Positions 32,515-40,601 of a DNA stretch of 46,634 nucleotides are shown one piece after another. Made by a program: the position numbers and the translations under genes. The DNA comes from Oscillospiraceae bacterium (GTDB taxonomy: Bacteria; Bacillota; Clostridia; Oscillospirales; Oscillospiraceae), in the NCBI GenBank assembly GCA_024404315.1, contig JAKSQD010000011.1, positions 1-46,634 on the forward strand, in the 5' to 3' direction. Below the pieces are notes generated by a model. It ran no database searches. It worked only from the letters and a program-made list of their open reading frames with translations, and was not told where the DNA came from. Positions within the stretch are counted from its first letter, which is position 1; the number at the start of each line of letters is the position of its first letter.

Positions 32515-32668
32515 GCAAGGGAAGTTACCTGCACACCGGAGCGATTTATCCGTCTGATGCAGGGCCGGGTTGACTTCCGCCAAACAGCTTTTTTCATTGT
32601 TTTTCATTTTTTCTCTCTTTCTTTCTCTGTAGTGAAAAGCACTCTGTCTTCGGACTGGGTGCTTTTTG
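32515..32668 (+). ncRNA. Candidate compact structured RNA with terminator
   Basis: Three nested stems: GGAAGT (32520-32525)/ACTTCC (32573-32578), CCTGCA (32528-32533)/TGCAGG (32558-32563), CGGA (32537-32540)/TCCG (32549-32552). After a T-rich linker comes the terminator AAAAGCAC/GTGCTTTT (32635-32642 with 32659-32666). The shape is that of a small riboswitch-like aptamer plus terminator. I see no other coding content in 32290-32926. Family not recognised; the promoter is unclear (TATTCT near 32501 is a weak -10). Confidence 0.45.
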
Positions 32669-32825
32669 CTTTTTTATATCATGGAACTAAAAACGCAGAC
32701 ACTTTGTACCTCAAATAATGATATAAGTGCAACAGATAGTTCTTCTTTTTGGCGAGTCTAAAGTGATTCTCTATTGAAAAAAGGTTTATGATTCAAAAAA
32801 CGGCATTTTTTAAATCGGTTCATAA

Positions 32826-32881
32826 TGTGCATATTGCCGCTCCTTCTGTTTATGTTCAAATGTGAGAAAGTTTGGTATGAT
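32826..32881 (+). promoter_or_regulatory. AraC-type operator and promoter of the araC-like/lacZ operon
   Basis: TGTGCAT (32826-32832), 14 bp, TGTTTATGTT (32847-32856), 19 bp, -10 TATGAT (32876-32881). The two boxes start 21 bp apart (two helical turns) as direct repeats TGTGCAT/TGTTTAT, and the promoter lacks a good -35, as expected for an activator-dependent promoter. The identical layout occurs at 38043-38098. Confidence 0.75.
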
Positions 32882-32925
32882 ATAGAAAAATGATAGGGTA
32901 CTTTTCAAAAGAGGGGGTGTATCTC

Positions 32926-33279
32926 ATGCAGTATCTTCCACACAATGCGGAACGCTACAGCTCACAGGCAATGGAATATATGAAAAAGAACATCGAAGTG
33001 GTCAAAATTGCTGATGTTGCGAACTATTTGAATCTGGATAGAAGTTATTTCAGTTCTATATTTAAGCTGGATACCGGAATCAGTCCAAGCATGTATCTTG
33101 TGACGCTTCGTATGGATACTGCCCGCCGGCTCTTAACAGAAACGGATCAAAAAATCAGCGACATTGCTGTGAAGGTTGGTTATGAGAATCCGCTGACCTT
33201 TTCCAAGATGTTTCGTATAAAGGTTGGCATCTGCCCCAGAGAGTATCGAAATCTTCATCGCATATCCCCCAATCTATAG
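32926..33279 (+). CDS. AraC-family DNA-binding protein lacking a sensor domain
   Basis: A 117-aa protein that is only the double helix-turn-helix DNA-binding domain of AraC proteins (IADVANYLNLDRSYFSSIFK, then ISDIAVKVGYENPLTFSKMFR and the signature ICPREYR). Full family members have about 290 residues with a sugar-sensing N-terminus, which is absent here; no remains of it are seen upstream. ATG 32926 follows GAGGGGG. It lies 12 bp before lacZ in the same operon. It may act as a constitutive activator or competitor at the shared operators. Confidence 0.8.
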   Translation: MQYLPHNAERYSSQAMEYMKKNIEVVKIADVANYLNLDRSYFSSIFKLDTGISPSMYLVTLRMDTARRLLTETDQKISDIAVKVGYENPLTFSKMFRIKVGICPREYRNLHRISPNL

Positions 33280-33291
33280 GAGGTTATTATT

Positions 33292-36200
33292 ATGGCTTTT
33301 TCCATCCAAAACCTGTGTTCTCCCGCTTATTTTGCGGAGAACCGCACTCCGTCACACTCCGATCACCACTGGTATCCCTCTCTCAGAGAGGAAAAGACGG
33401 GAGAAAATTCCCTGATCCAGTCTCTCAATGGTCTTTGGAGCTTCTTCTGTGCCGAAAACGAGGAGCAGGTTCCTACCGGCTTTGAGCAGGCTGACTTTGA
33501 CTGCCGCCGCTGGAAGTCCATTTCCGTTCCCTCGCATATCCAGATGGAGGGCTATGGTGTGCCTCAGTACGCCAACACCCAATATCCTTGGGACGGTCTG
33601 GAGCAGCTTGAGATCGGTGAAACCCCGCTCAAGTGGAATCCCGTTGCCTGTTATGTAAAAACCTTCACTGTTCGTGAGGAAATGCAGGGTAAACGCATCT
33701 TCCTGTCCATGCAGGGCGTGGAGAGCTGTGCCGCCGTGTGGCTGAACGGCTCCTATGTGGGCTACAGCTCCAATTCCTTCTCTCCCTGCGAGTTTGAGCT
33801 GACGGACCTCCTTGCCGAAGGCGAAAACAAGCTGGCGATCCGTGTTTACAAGTGGAATGCAGGCAGCTGGCTGGAGGATCAGGATTTCTATCGGTTCTCC
33901 GGCATCTATCGTGATATTTTCCTCTATGCTACACCTGAAGTCCATCTGTCCGATGTGAAAGTCAATCCTGTTCTGGAGAAAAACCTCAAGGAAGGCGAGA
34001 TCCAGCTGAGTGGTCAAATCATGGGCGGTCATGGCTGGAGGCTACGTCTGTTTGAAAACGATGTACTGCTGGCGGAGATCAGAGGAAAAGATGCTGCTTT
34101 TGCCGAGCGTATCCCTTATGATAAGCCGAAGCTGTGGAGTGCAGAGGTTCCCAATCTCCACTCTCTCCGTCTGGAGCTTTACGACTGGTCCGGCTCTATC
34201 CTTTATGAAGTCATCCCCGTCAAGATCGGTTTCCGCCGCTTTGCCATTGAAAACGGCGTGATGAAGCTCAACGGCAAGCGGATCGTCTTCAAGGGTGTCA
34301 ACCGTCACGACTTCTCTCCCGAAGTGGGTCGTGCCGTCACCGTGGAGCATATCCGCCGTGACCTCATCACCATGAAGCGGAACAACATCAACGCTGTCCG
34401 CACCTGCCATTATCCCGATTCTCAGGTGTTCTATGACCTCTGTGACGAGCTGGGTCTGTACGTCATCGCAGAGAATAACATGGAGACCCACGGCACATGG
34501 AACAATGAGCAGACCGCTATGGAGAAGGCTCTGCCCAACGACAAGATGGAATGGGAACCCATGCTGCTTGATCGAATCAACACCATGTATCAGAACTACA
34601 AGAATCATCCCTCCATCCTCATCTGGTCTCTGGGCAACGAGAGCTTCGGCGGCAGTGTTATCCGTGATATGGCTCGCTATTTCCGCAAGCTGGATGATAC
34701 CCGCCTGATCCATTACGAGGGTGTGATGCACGACCGCCGCTACAGCGAGGAGACCTCTGACATTGAGAGCCAGATGTATACTCCCGTGGCACAGATCAAG
34801 AAGTTCCTTGCCGAGCATCGTGATAAGCCTATGATCTGCTGCGAATACGCTCACGCTATGGGTAACTCCACCGGTGCCCTCGACCGCTACACCAAGCTGA
34901 CCGAAGAGGACGAGCTGTATCAGGGCGGCTTCATCTGGGACTTCATCGACCAAGCCATCAAGACCCGTGACCGTTTCGGCAATACCTATTATGCCTACGG
35001 CGGCGATCTGGGCGACCGTCCCACCGACTACAACTTCTCCGGCAACGGTCTGTGCTTCGCTGACGGCACTGAGACCCCCAAGATGGCAGAGGTCAAAGCG
35101 GATTATCAGAACATCACCGTCATTATGAAGAACGATGCCATTCACATCAAGAACGGCAATCTGTTCCTTAATACGGACGTATATGACTGCGTGATCTCTC
35201 TGGAACGCAACGGCAAGCCCTATCAGGAGACAAAGCGTGTCTATTCCGTGGCACCTCTGGCAGAGCGTATCGTGCCGCTTCCCTTTGCCAGTGAGACCAT
35301 TCCCGGCGTGTATAGCGTCACCGTGTCCTTCCGACTGAGAGAGGATACCCCATGGGCAAAGGCCGGTCATGAGGTCGCCTTTGGACAGCTCGTCTATGAA
35401 GTAGCTGCACCTTCTGCTCCCCAGTCTGAGGCTCAGATCGAAGTGGTGGAGACTGATTTCAACGTGGGTGTTGTGGGTGACCAGTTCTCTGTGCTGTTCT
35501 CCAAGCTCCACGGCGGTCTTGCCTCCTACAAGTACGGCGGCGTAGAAATGCTCAAGACGATGCCTATGCCCAACTTCTGGAGGCCCATGACCGATAACGA
35601 CATCAGCGGCGGTATCCAGCTGACCTGCGGTATGTGGAAGACCGCCTCCGAGTATGTCACTCAACGCAGTGTTACTATGGGCTACTGGAATCCCACCTAT
35701 CACCCCACCGTAAAGCGTCTGAACAACAGCGTCATTGTGACCTATACCTATCGGATGCCTACCACGCCTGCCAGCGAATGTACCGTTGCGTATCAGGTGG
35801 AAGCCGATGGAGAGGTGAGCTGCACCCTCCGATATCATCCCGATGCTATTTTGCCTCCTATGCCGGAGTTTGGTATGGTCTTCCGCATGGATGCCGACTA
35901 TGACCGAATCCAATGGCTGGGCAATGGTCCCGGCGAGAGCTATTGTGACCGTAAAAATGGTGTACGCTTTGGACTTTGGCAGGATACCGTCAAGAATCAG
36001 TTCGCTCCTTACCTTCGTCCGCAGGAGAGTGGCAACCATATCGGAACCCGCTGGGTTAAGGTAGTGAATGAGGTCGGCAGAGGTCTGATGTTCTCCGGTG
36101 ACAACTTCGAGTTCTCCGCTCTGCCTTGGTCTCCCCACGAAATCGACAGTGCGCTTCATCCCAACGAGCTGCCTCCAGTCCTCAACACCATCGTCCGTTG

Positions 36201-36327
36201 CAGCCTGATGCAGATGGGTGTTGGCGGCGATGATACATGGGGAAGCATCCCTCATGCCGAGTATTGGCTGCCCAACGAAAAGGAGCTGGAGTTCACCATC
36301 CGCTTTAAGGGCGTTGTAAGAGAGTAA
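33292..36327 (+). CDS. lacZ: GH2 beta-galactosidase (LacZ type)
   Basis: A 1011-aa protein with the full LacZ domain order: sugar-binding jelly-roll (about 45-215), immunoglobulin-like domain, TIM barrel (about 320-600) with acid/base Glu450 in SLGNESFGG and nucleophile Glu518 in CCEYAHAMGNS, and the C-terminal Bgal small-chain domain (about 735-1005). It hydrolyses lactose and related beta-galactosides in the cytoplasm; no signal peptide. AGGAGG precedes the ATG. It is coupled to the short AraC protein and ends before a strong bidirectional terminator. Confidence 0.96.
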   Translation: MAFSIQNLCSPAYFAENRTPSHSDHHWYPSLREEKTGENSLIQSLNGLWSFFCAENEEQVPTGFEQADFDCRRWKSISVPSHIQMEGYGVPQYANTQYPWDGLEQLEIGETPLKWNPVACYVKTFTVREEMQGKRIFLSMQGVESCAAVWLNGSYVGYSSNSFSPCEFELTDLLAEGENKLAIRVYKWNAGSWLEDQDFYRFSGIYRDIFLYATPEVHLSDVKVNPVLEKNLKEGEIQLSGQIMGGHGWRLRLFENDVLLAEIRGKDAAFAERIPYDKPKLWSAEVPNLHSLRLELYDWSGSILYEVIPVKIGFRRFAIENGVMKLNGKRIVFKGVNRHDFSPEVGRAVTVEHIRRDLITMKRNNINAVRTCHYPDSQVFYDLCDELGLYVIAENNMETHGTWNNEQTAMEKALPNDKMEWEPMLLDRINTMYQNYKNHPSILIWSLGNESFGGSVIRDMARYFRKLDDTRLIHYEGVMHDRRYSEETSDIESQMYTPVAQIKKFLAEHRDKPMICCEYAHAMGNSTGALDRYTKLTEEDELYQGGFIWDFIDQAIKTRDRFGNTYYAYGGDLGDRPTDYNFSGNGLCFADGTETPKMAEVKADYQNITVIMKNDAIHIKNGNLFLNTDVYDCVISLERNGKPYQETKRVYSVAPLAERIVPLPFASETIPGVYSVTVSFRLREDTPWAKAGHEVAFGQLVYEVAAPSAPQSEAQIEVVETDFNVGVVGDQFSVLFSKLHGGLASYKYGGVEMLKTMPMPNFWRPMTDNDISGGIQLTCGMWKTASEYVTQRSVTMGYWNPTYHPTVKRLNNSVIVTYTYRMPTTPASECTVAYQVEADGEVSCTLRYHPDAILPPMPEFGMVFRMDADYDRIQWLGNGPGESYCDRKNGVRFGLWQDTVKNQFAPYLRPQESGNHIGTRWVKVVNEVGRGLMFSGDNFEFSALPWSPHEIDSALHPNELPPVLNTIVRCSLMQMGVGGDDTWGSIPHAEYWLPNEKELEFTIRFKGVVRE

Positions 36328-36364
36328 GAAATACTTTCGTTTTTAACTGAATCAGCATAAAAAG

Positions 36365-36407
36365 AGAGTGTGTAGTTCTTTGAATCTGGACTACACACTC
36401 TTTTTTA
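36365..36407. terminator. Bidirectional terminator between lacZ and toxin gene
   Basis: AGAGTGTGTAGT/ACTACACACTCT, 12-bp perfect stem, with A-run on the left and T-run on the right. It serves lacZ (plus) and the RelE-type gene (minus). Confidence 0.85.
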
Positions 36408-36746
36408 TAGAGAATGATTCAATTTTTGAAGCAGGTCTTGACCTTTGGTTGCAACCAGACGAACGATAACAGCCTTCTGTTCTTCATCGACAGAATAGAA
36501 CACAATGTCGTTTTTATAAGTGAAATAACGGATTTCAGGACGAATATCAGACGAAAAGTGGTAAACAGGGTACTTATAGGGAAAGAATACCAACTGCTTA
36601 CTGATATAGTGATTCAGATTTTGAAACCATGATAACGCAAGGGAGGAATCTCGAAACTGATGGGCGATATAATCTGCTTTGTCAGTCATATCCTTGATGG
36701 CAGTTTCCGCAAACTGAATGGTATAGCTTTGATTATCCACGACCAT
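36405..36746 (-). CDS. RelE/ParE-type toxin
   Basis: A 113-aa protein with the RelE/ParE fold pattern: helices KDMTDKADYIAHQF and LALSWFQNLNHYI, then strands IRYFTYKNDIVFYSV and VIVRLVATKGQD. RelE-type toxins cleave mRNA at the ribosome and ParE types attack gyrase; sequence alone does not settle which. It overlaps the antitoxin gene by 14 bp, in the usual antitoxin-toxin order. Confidence 0.85.
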   Translation of the reverse strand: MVVDNQSYTIQFAETAIKDMTDKADYIAHQFRDSSLALSWFQNLNHYISKQLVFFPYKYPVYHFSSDIRPEIRYFTYKNDIVFYSVDEEQKAVIVRLVATKGQDLLQKLNHSL

Positions 36747-37026
36747 ACCGCTCCATCATCAAGGCTTCAACAGCCGTCTGGGAATACACTCTGCCCTCCG
36801 CAATATCTCTTTCACTCTGCTCCAATCTGGCGTGGAGCTCCTCAAGAGTCATCGGTTCGTGAACTTTGGTGGTAGGAACGAATGGAAGGCCACCATCTCG
36901 AAGGCTCTGTTGTGCAAAGATTCGCACTGCTTCAGCAAAAGAGGTTCCCAGACTGCGATAAAGATCCTCCACCTGTTCCTTCAGGTCACTGTTCATTCTG
37001 ATTTGCATTGTGCTGTCCATTGCCAT
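36733..37026 (-). CDS. RelB/DinJ-type antitoxin
   Basis: A 97-aa protein. The N-terminal ribbon-helix-helix (TMQIRMNSDLKEQVEDLYRSLGTSFAEAVRIFAQQSL) is typical of RelB/DinJ; the C-terminal acidic, helical part (TLEELHARLEQSERDIAEG) should wrap the toxin. ATG 37026 has AAAGGAG upstream; a GTG at 37035 would lie inside that SD. It probably represses its own promoter through the TTGTAATAC repeats. Confidence 0.87.
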   Translation of the reverse strand: MAMDSTMQIRMNSDLKEQVEDLYRSLGTSFAEAVRIFAQQSLRDGGLPFVPTTKVHEPMTLEELHARLEQSERDIAEGRVYSQTAVEALMMERYGRG

Positions 37027-37039
37027 ATCAATCACTCCT

Positions 37040-37078
37040 TTGTAATACCATTGTAATACAAAGAAAAATGAAAGTCAA
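37040..37078 (-). promoter_or_regulatory. Promoter and operator of the toxin-antitoxin operon
   Basis: Minus strand: TTGACT (37078-37073), 17-bp spacer, TACAAT (37055-37050). Two direct repeats read on the plus strand as TTGTAATAC (37040-37048 and 37051-37059), 11 bp apart, overlap the -10 and fit an antitoxin operator. Confidence 0.65.
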
Positions 37079-37094
37079 TGAAAGATTTTGGTTC

Positions 37095-37961
37095 TTATTT
37101 TTCCGCACAAATGCTGTACTTTTTCCGATATTCAGAGGGTGACATCCCATAGGCAATGGAAAAGCGTCTGGTGAAATACAGAGGATTATCATACCCCACC
37201 ATGGCGGCAATCCTTGAAATAGAATAATCCGTCTGCTCCAACAACGTCTGAGCATTATCAAGACGGATAGAAAGCAGATATTGAACGGGGGTCATGTTCA
37301 TTCGTGCCTTAAAGCTGCGGATAAACCAGCCCTTACTCATGTTTCTGGAAGCAGCATAGTCCTCAATGACGATTTTCTTATGATAATTTTCGTTGAAGTA
37401 TGCGATTGCCAATTCAATCTCATCATAAGGGTTGTGGGCAAATCCGGTCTGCTCAGAGAGCTGACGACTCATCAGTGTAAAAATCTGATTGAGATAATTC
37501 GCCGTCATATCCTCATATAATGCACGGCACAGCTGTAATTCAAGTATCATCTGCTGAAATAAACGCTTATACGCCGGAGAAGTACCCGTGTGGAAAAAGT
37601 GCTGATTGGTCTCAATTTTGTAATACGACAGGATATTTTTCACATCATACCCTGTAAAGTGAACCCAAAACACCTCGGGAGAATCGGCACCGATATAATA
37701 ATACTTTTGAGCATCCTTCGGACAATACAAAACCAGTGTTCCCGCAGAAACTGCCTCGTCCTTACCGTCGATGACAAAATGAGCAATTCCCGATGCGACA
37801 TAGAGGAGCTGGTAATCCACACGACCCTTTGGACGAGCAGTTGGAAGTGTCTGATCCTCCGCTGTAAGGCGATAGGTGCCACAAGAGGTAACAACCAGCG
37901 GTTTCACGGTATCTTTGATGGGCACTCTTGACTGATTGAGATAGCCTGCATTGAGAAACAA
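37095..37961 (-). CDS. Full-length AraC-family transcriptional regulator
   Basis: A 288-aa protein. The N-terminal cupin sensor domain (about 25-160: VDYQLLYVASGIAHFVIDGK, SAGTLVLYCPKDAQKYYYIG) is followed by the C-terminal AraC double HTH (about 185-285: IVIEDYAASRNMSKGWFIRSFK, ISRIAAMVGYDNPLYFTRRF, SPSEYRKKY). It likely senses a galactoside-derived sugar and activates both promoters with TGTGCAT/TGTTTAT boxes. The start is uncertain: TTG 37961 suits SD GGAGG better than TTG 37967. It is divergent from the transporter operon. Confidence 0.9.
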   Translation of the reverse strand: MFLNAGYLNQSRVPIKDTVKPLVVTSCGTYRLTAEDQTLPTARPKGRVDYQLLYVASGIAHFVIDGKDEAVSAGTLVLYCPKDAQKYYYIGADSPEVFWVHFTGYDVKNILSYYKIETNQHFFHTGTSPAYKRLFQQMILELQLCRALYEDMTANYLNQIFTLMSRQLSEQTGFAHNPYDEIELAIAYFNENYHKKIVIEDYAASRNMSKGWFIRSFKARMNMTPVQYLLSIRLDNAQTLLEQTDYSISRIAAMVGYDNPLYFTRRFSIAYGMSPSEYRKKYSICAEK

Positions 37962-38042
37962 GAGCAATCACCTCCATGATTCGACAAGAAAATAACGGAT
38001 AAACATGGTTTCGTCAAGAGCAAAATGAAAACTCGGTACTTT

Positions 38043-38098
38043 TGTGCATGAAGTCGGTTATTTTGTTTATGTTGTTTTGTGGTTCTATCGGATATAAT
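38043..38098 (+). promoter_or_regulatory. AraC-type operator and promoter of the sugar-transport operon
   Basis: TGTGCAT (38043-38049), 14 bp, TGTTTATGTT (38064-38073), 19 bp, -10 TATAAT (38093-38098). Spacing and boxes equal those at 32826-32881. Confidence 0.75.
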
Positions 38099-38205
38099 GT
38101 TATCAAAAGTTATGGTGATGTTGAACATAGAAAGTGAAACCGTTATCACTTTATTTAGTGCTTTTTATTACATATCCTTCTATCAGAAGCAGGTGTCAAT
38201 TATAC

Positions 38206-38937
38206 ATGGACAGATGGAATAACAGCGAGTATACCGAGCGTGATCGCAGAGAACAGGAAATTGAAGCCAAAAAGCGGAAGATCGGTATCCTTATCAACAT
38301 TCTTCTGGGACTTCTTGTTGCAATCACCTTTGGCTCCTGTGCCAGCCGGATTGCATATCAGGTATCTGCTCCTATGGTGACCTTATCAGGTGACCAGTGG
38401 GAGCCGGAATGGTTGAATGTGGGAAAGAAGCTGGGAATTGATGCAGAATATCTTCCAAACGATTGGACTGTGGATTATGTGGAAGAAATATCTGCCAGCG
38501 ACAAGGTTTATATGGCTTTGGTCGGTTATGGAACCCCTGAAAAGACCACCTATCTCGATATGGACAAAAACGAGAAGGAGAGAAATCGTTACCCCGCCGG
38601 ACTTTATGTCATGACTCGTGGAAGTGGCAGCTTATCAAAAGCTGAGGCAGATTTGAAGGAGTGGCAAAGTGTCCAGCAATCCGGCTGTGAGAGCTGGCAG
38701 GAAATCTCACCGCTGATGCTTGGACAGGGAGACAGCACTGTGAAATATCAGTGCTTCTCCTACTCCTATTCCGATGGACAGAGTGAAGATTATACTGACG
38801 GCATCATCCTCTATACGGTTGTCTCAAACTGGGCGTTTTCCTTCCAGCTGGATTGGAATGAAAGCACCAATTGGACACAAGAGGATGCCTTAGAACAGAT
38901 TCAAACGATTCTTTCCTGTTTTCGGTATGCCCAGTAA
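38206..38937 (+). CDS. Membrane-anchored protein of unknown function in the transport operon
   Basis: A 243-aa protein. A charged N-terminus (SEYTERDRREQEIEAKKRKI) leads into one membrane helix (GILINILLGLLVAITFGSCA) and an extracytoplasmic domain of about 190 residues, rich in Trp/Tyr and Ser, with no motif I know. ATG 38206 has GCAGGTG upstream. It is the first gene behind the AraC-controlled promoter and precedes the sugar-binding lipoprotein, so a role in galactoside capture or uptake is suggested by context only. Confidence 0.65.
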   Translation: MDRWNNSEYTERDRREQEIEAKKRKIGILINILLGLLVAITFGSCASRIAYQVSAPMVTLSGDQWEPEWLNVGKKLGIDAEYLPNDWTVDYVEEISASDKVYMALVGYGTPEKTTYLDMDKNEKERNRYPAGLYVMTRGSGSLSKAEADLKEWQSVQQSGCESWQEISPLMLGQGDSTVKYQCFSYSYSDGQSEDYTDGIILYTVVSNWAFSFQLDWNESTNWTQEDALEQIQTILSCFRYAQ

Positions 38938-39002
38938 TTCGGGGATATCGAACATCATTCAGAAATGCAAAAGTGCGAGCATTTGTTTTTTCTCCTTGAA
39001 CC

Positions 39003-39034
39003 GCCGGCTCAGGTTCTTCGGGGCTTGAGTCGGC
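39003..39034 (+). other. Stable hairpin in the leader of the sugar-binding protein gene
   Basis: GCCGGCTCAGG pairs with CTTGAGTCGGC through 11 bp with two G-U pairs. No U-tract follows; probably an mRNA-stability or processing structure. Confidence 0.4.
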
Positions 39035-39135
39035 ACCCTCGGAGAGAACTGTCAATCGCTCTTTGTATAGCAGCTTCAATCGTCTATTTTGACAGAGTAT
39101 CTGTCCGAATAATATATTTCAAGGAGGAAAACACA

Positions 39136-40485
39136 ATGAAACTGAAAAAACTGACCGCACTGCTTCTGGCTCTGGCTATGGCATTTGCTCTCGTTGCCTG
39201 CGGAGGTGGCGGCGATAAGCCCGCTGCTCCCGATGCAGCAGACGCAGACCCCAAGGCTCTGAGCGCATCCGATCCTCTGGTTGTCTGGGCTTGGGACGAT
39301 GCTTTCAATGTCCCCGCTATGCAGGACGCTATTGATATGTACGTCGCTCAGAATGGTCTGGAGGCAGGCTGCATCAAGATCGACTACATGGGCAGTGACG
39401 ACGTTGAGACCGCTCTGACCACCGCTGCTACCTCCGGTGACTACAGCCAGCTGCCCGACATCACCCTGCTGCAGGATCACGACTATCAGAAGTATCTGCT
39501 GTCCTATCCCGACCTGTTCGCAAGCATGGCTGACTCCGGCATCGACTTCTCCCAGTTTGCCCAGTACAAGACCAACTATTCCACCGTTGACGGCGTGAAC
39601 TACGCTGTGCCTCTGGACTCCGGCTGCGTCATCGCTGCTTACCGTACCGACGTTCTGGCTGACGCTGGCTACACCATTGAGGACATGACCGGCATCACCT
39701 GGCAGCGTTTCATCGAGATCGGTGCTGATGTCTATTCTAAGACCGGCAAGCACCTGATGAGCGACAACGCTGACGGCTTCGATCCTCTGCTGTATATGCT
39801 CCAGTCCGCAGGCGGCTCCATGTTCAACGATGACGGTTCCATCAACCTGACTACCGACAACAAGCCTCTGGTGGAAGCCATGCAGATCTACGCTGACATG
39901 ATGAACAGCGGTGCTGCTGAGATGGTTTCCAGCTGGGATGAGTACATCGCTTCCTTCGCTTCCAAGGAGACCACTGCTGGCGTTATCAACGGTGCATGGA
40001 TTCTGTCCTCCATTCAGGGCGGCAACGACTCCATGGAAGGCAAGTGGGAAATGACCACCATGCCCACCCTGAGCACTGTGGACTCCGCTACCTGCTACTC
40101 CAACAACGGCGGCTCCAGCTGGGGCGTTCTGGCAAGCTCCTCCAAGGCTGCTACCGCTATCGACTTCCTCGCAAACACCTTCGCTTCCAAGGACAATGCA
40201 ACCGAGCTGTATGACAAGGTTCTGCACTCCGCTAACCTGATCGGCACCTTCGCTCCCGGTCTGGAGGCTGACATCTATTCCGGCACTCTGAGCAAGTTCG
40301 GTGATCAGGAGATCTACGCTATGATCGCTGAGTGGGCTCCCCAGGTTCCCACCTCCGCTGACTCCATGTACTACTATGAGGCTCGTGGCGTTCTCGGCAC
40401 TGCTGAGTCCAAGCTGATCGACGGTGCTGACATCGAGACCGTTCTGGCGGAGGCTATGAACAACTACGCTACTCAGGTCGGTTGA
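39136..40485 (+). CDS. ABC transporter sugar-binding lipoprotein
   Basis: A 449-aa family-1 extracellular solute-binding protein. The lipoprotein signal (LTALLLALAMAFALVACGGG) has the acylated Cys in LVAC. The body follows the maltose-binding-like plan (DPLVVWAWDDAF, DITLLQDHDYQKYLLSYPDLF, VPLDSGCVIAAYRTDVLADAGY, INGAWILSSI). AAGGAGG precedes ATG 39136; the longer frame upstream is rejected. Codon use is strongly biased, indicating high expression. Substrate is inferred from context to be lactose or galacto-oligosaccharides. Confidence 0.93.
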   Translation: MKLKKLTALLLALAMAFALVACGGGGDKPAAPDAADADPKALSASDPLVVWAWDDAFNVPAMQDAIDMYVAQNGLEAGCIKIDYMGSDDVETALTTAATSGDYSQLPDITLLQDHDYQKYLLSYPDLFASMADSGIDFSQFAQYKTNYSTVDGVNYAVPLDSGCVIAAYRTDVLADAGYTIEDMTGITWQRFIEIGADVYSKTGKHLMSDNADGFDPLLYMLQSAGGSMFNDDGSINLTTDNKPLVEAMQIYADMMNSGAAEMVSSWDEYIASFASKETTAGVINGAWILSSIQGGNDSMEGKWEMTTMPTLSTVDSATCYSNNGGSSWGVLASSSKAATAIDFLANTFASKDNATELYDKVLHSANLIGTFAPGLEADIYSGTLSKFGDQEIYAMIAEWAPQVPTSADSMYYYEARGVLGTAESKLIDGADIETVLAEAMNNYATQVG

Positions 40486-40491
40486 TAAAGG

Positions 40492-40573
40492 ATGGGAACA
40501 GAGGTTTCATAAAAATCTGAACCTCCCTATGTGCCTTTATCAGATCGTGCTTTAACTTCTGTTCCCATTTTTG
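40492..40573 (+). terminator. Intercistronic terminator between binding protein and permeases
   Basis: ATGGGAACAGA/TCTGTTCCCAT, with inner GAGGTT/AACCTC, then TTTTTG. It probably makes the binding protein more abundant than the permeases. Confidence 0.75.
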
Positions 40574-40601
40574 CGAAAAAATAGAAAAGGAGGAAAAAAC
40601 C

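Noticed and set aside
32485-32718. 77-codon open frame in the ICE/cargo junction
   Set aside because: It runs through the structured RNA and terminator, has no SD and has an implausible Phe-rich composition.
34042-36255. Minus-strand open frame of 737 codons opposite lacZ
   Set aside because: Shadow of a gene with verified catalytic motifs on the plus strand.
39089-39118. TTGACA...TATATT as promoter of the sugar-binding protein gene
   Set aside because: The predicted start would fall inside the SD site (39121-39127), leaving no leader; transcription from 38093 is more plausible.
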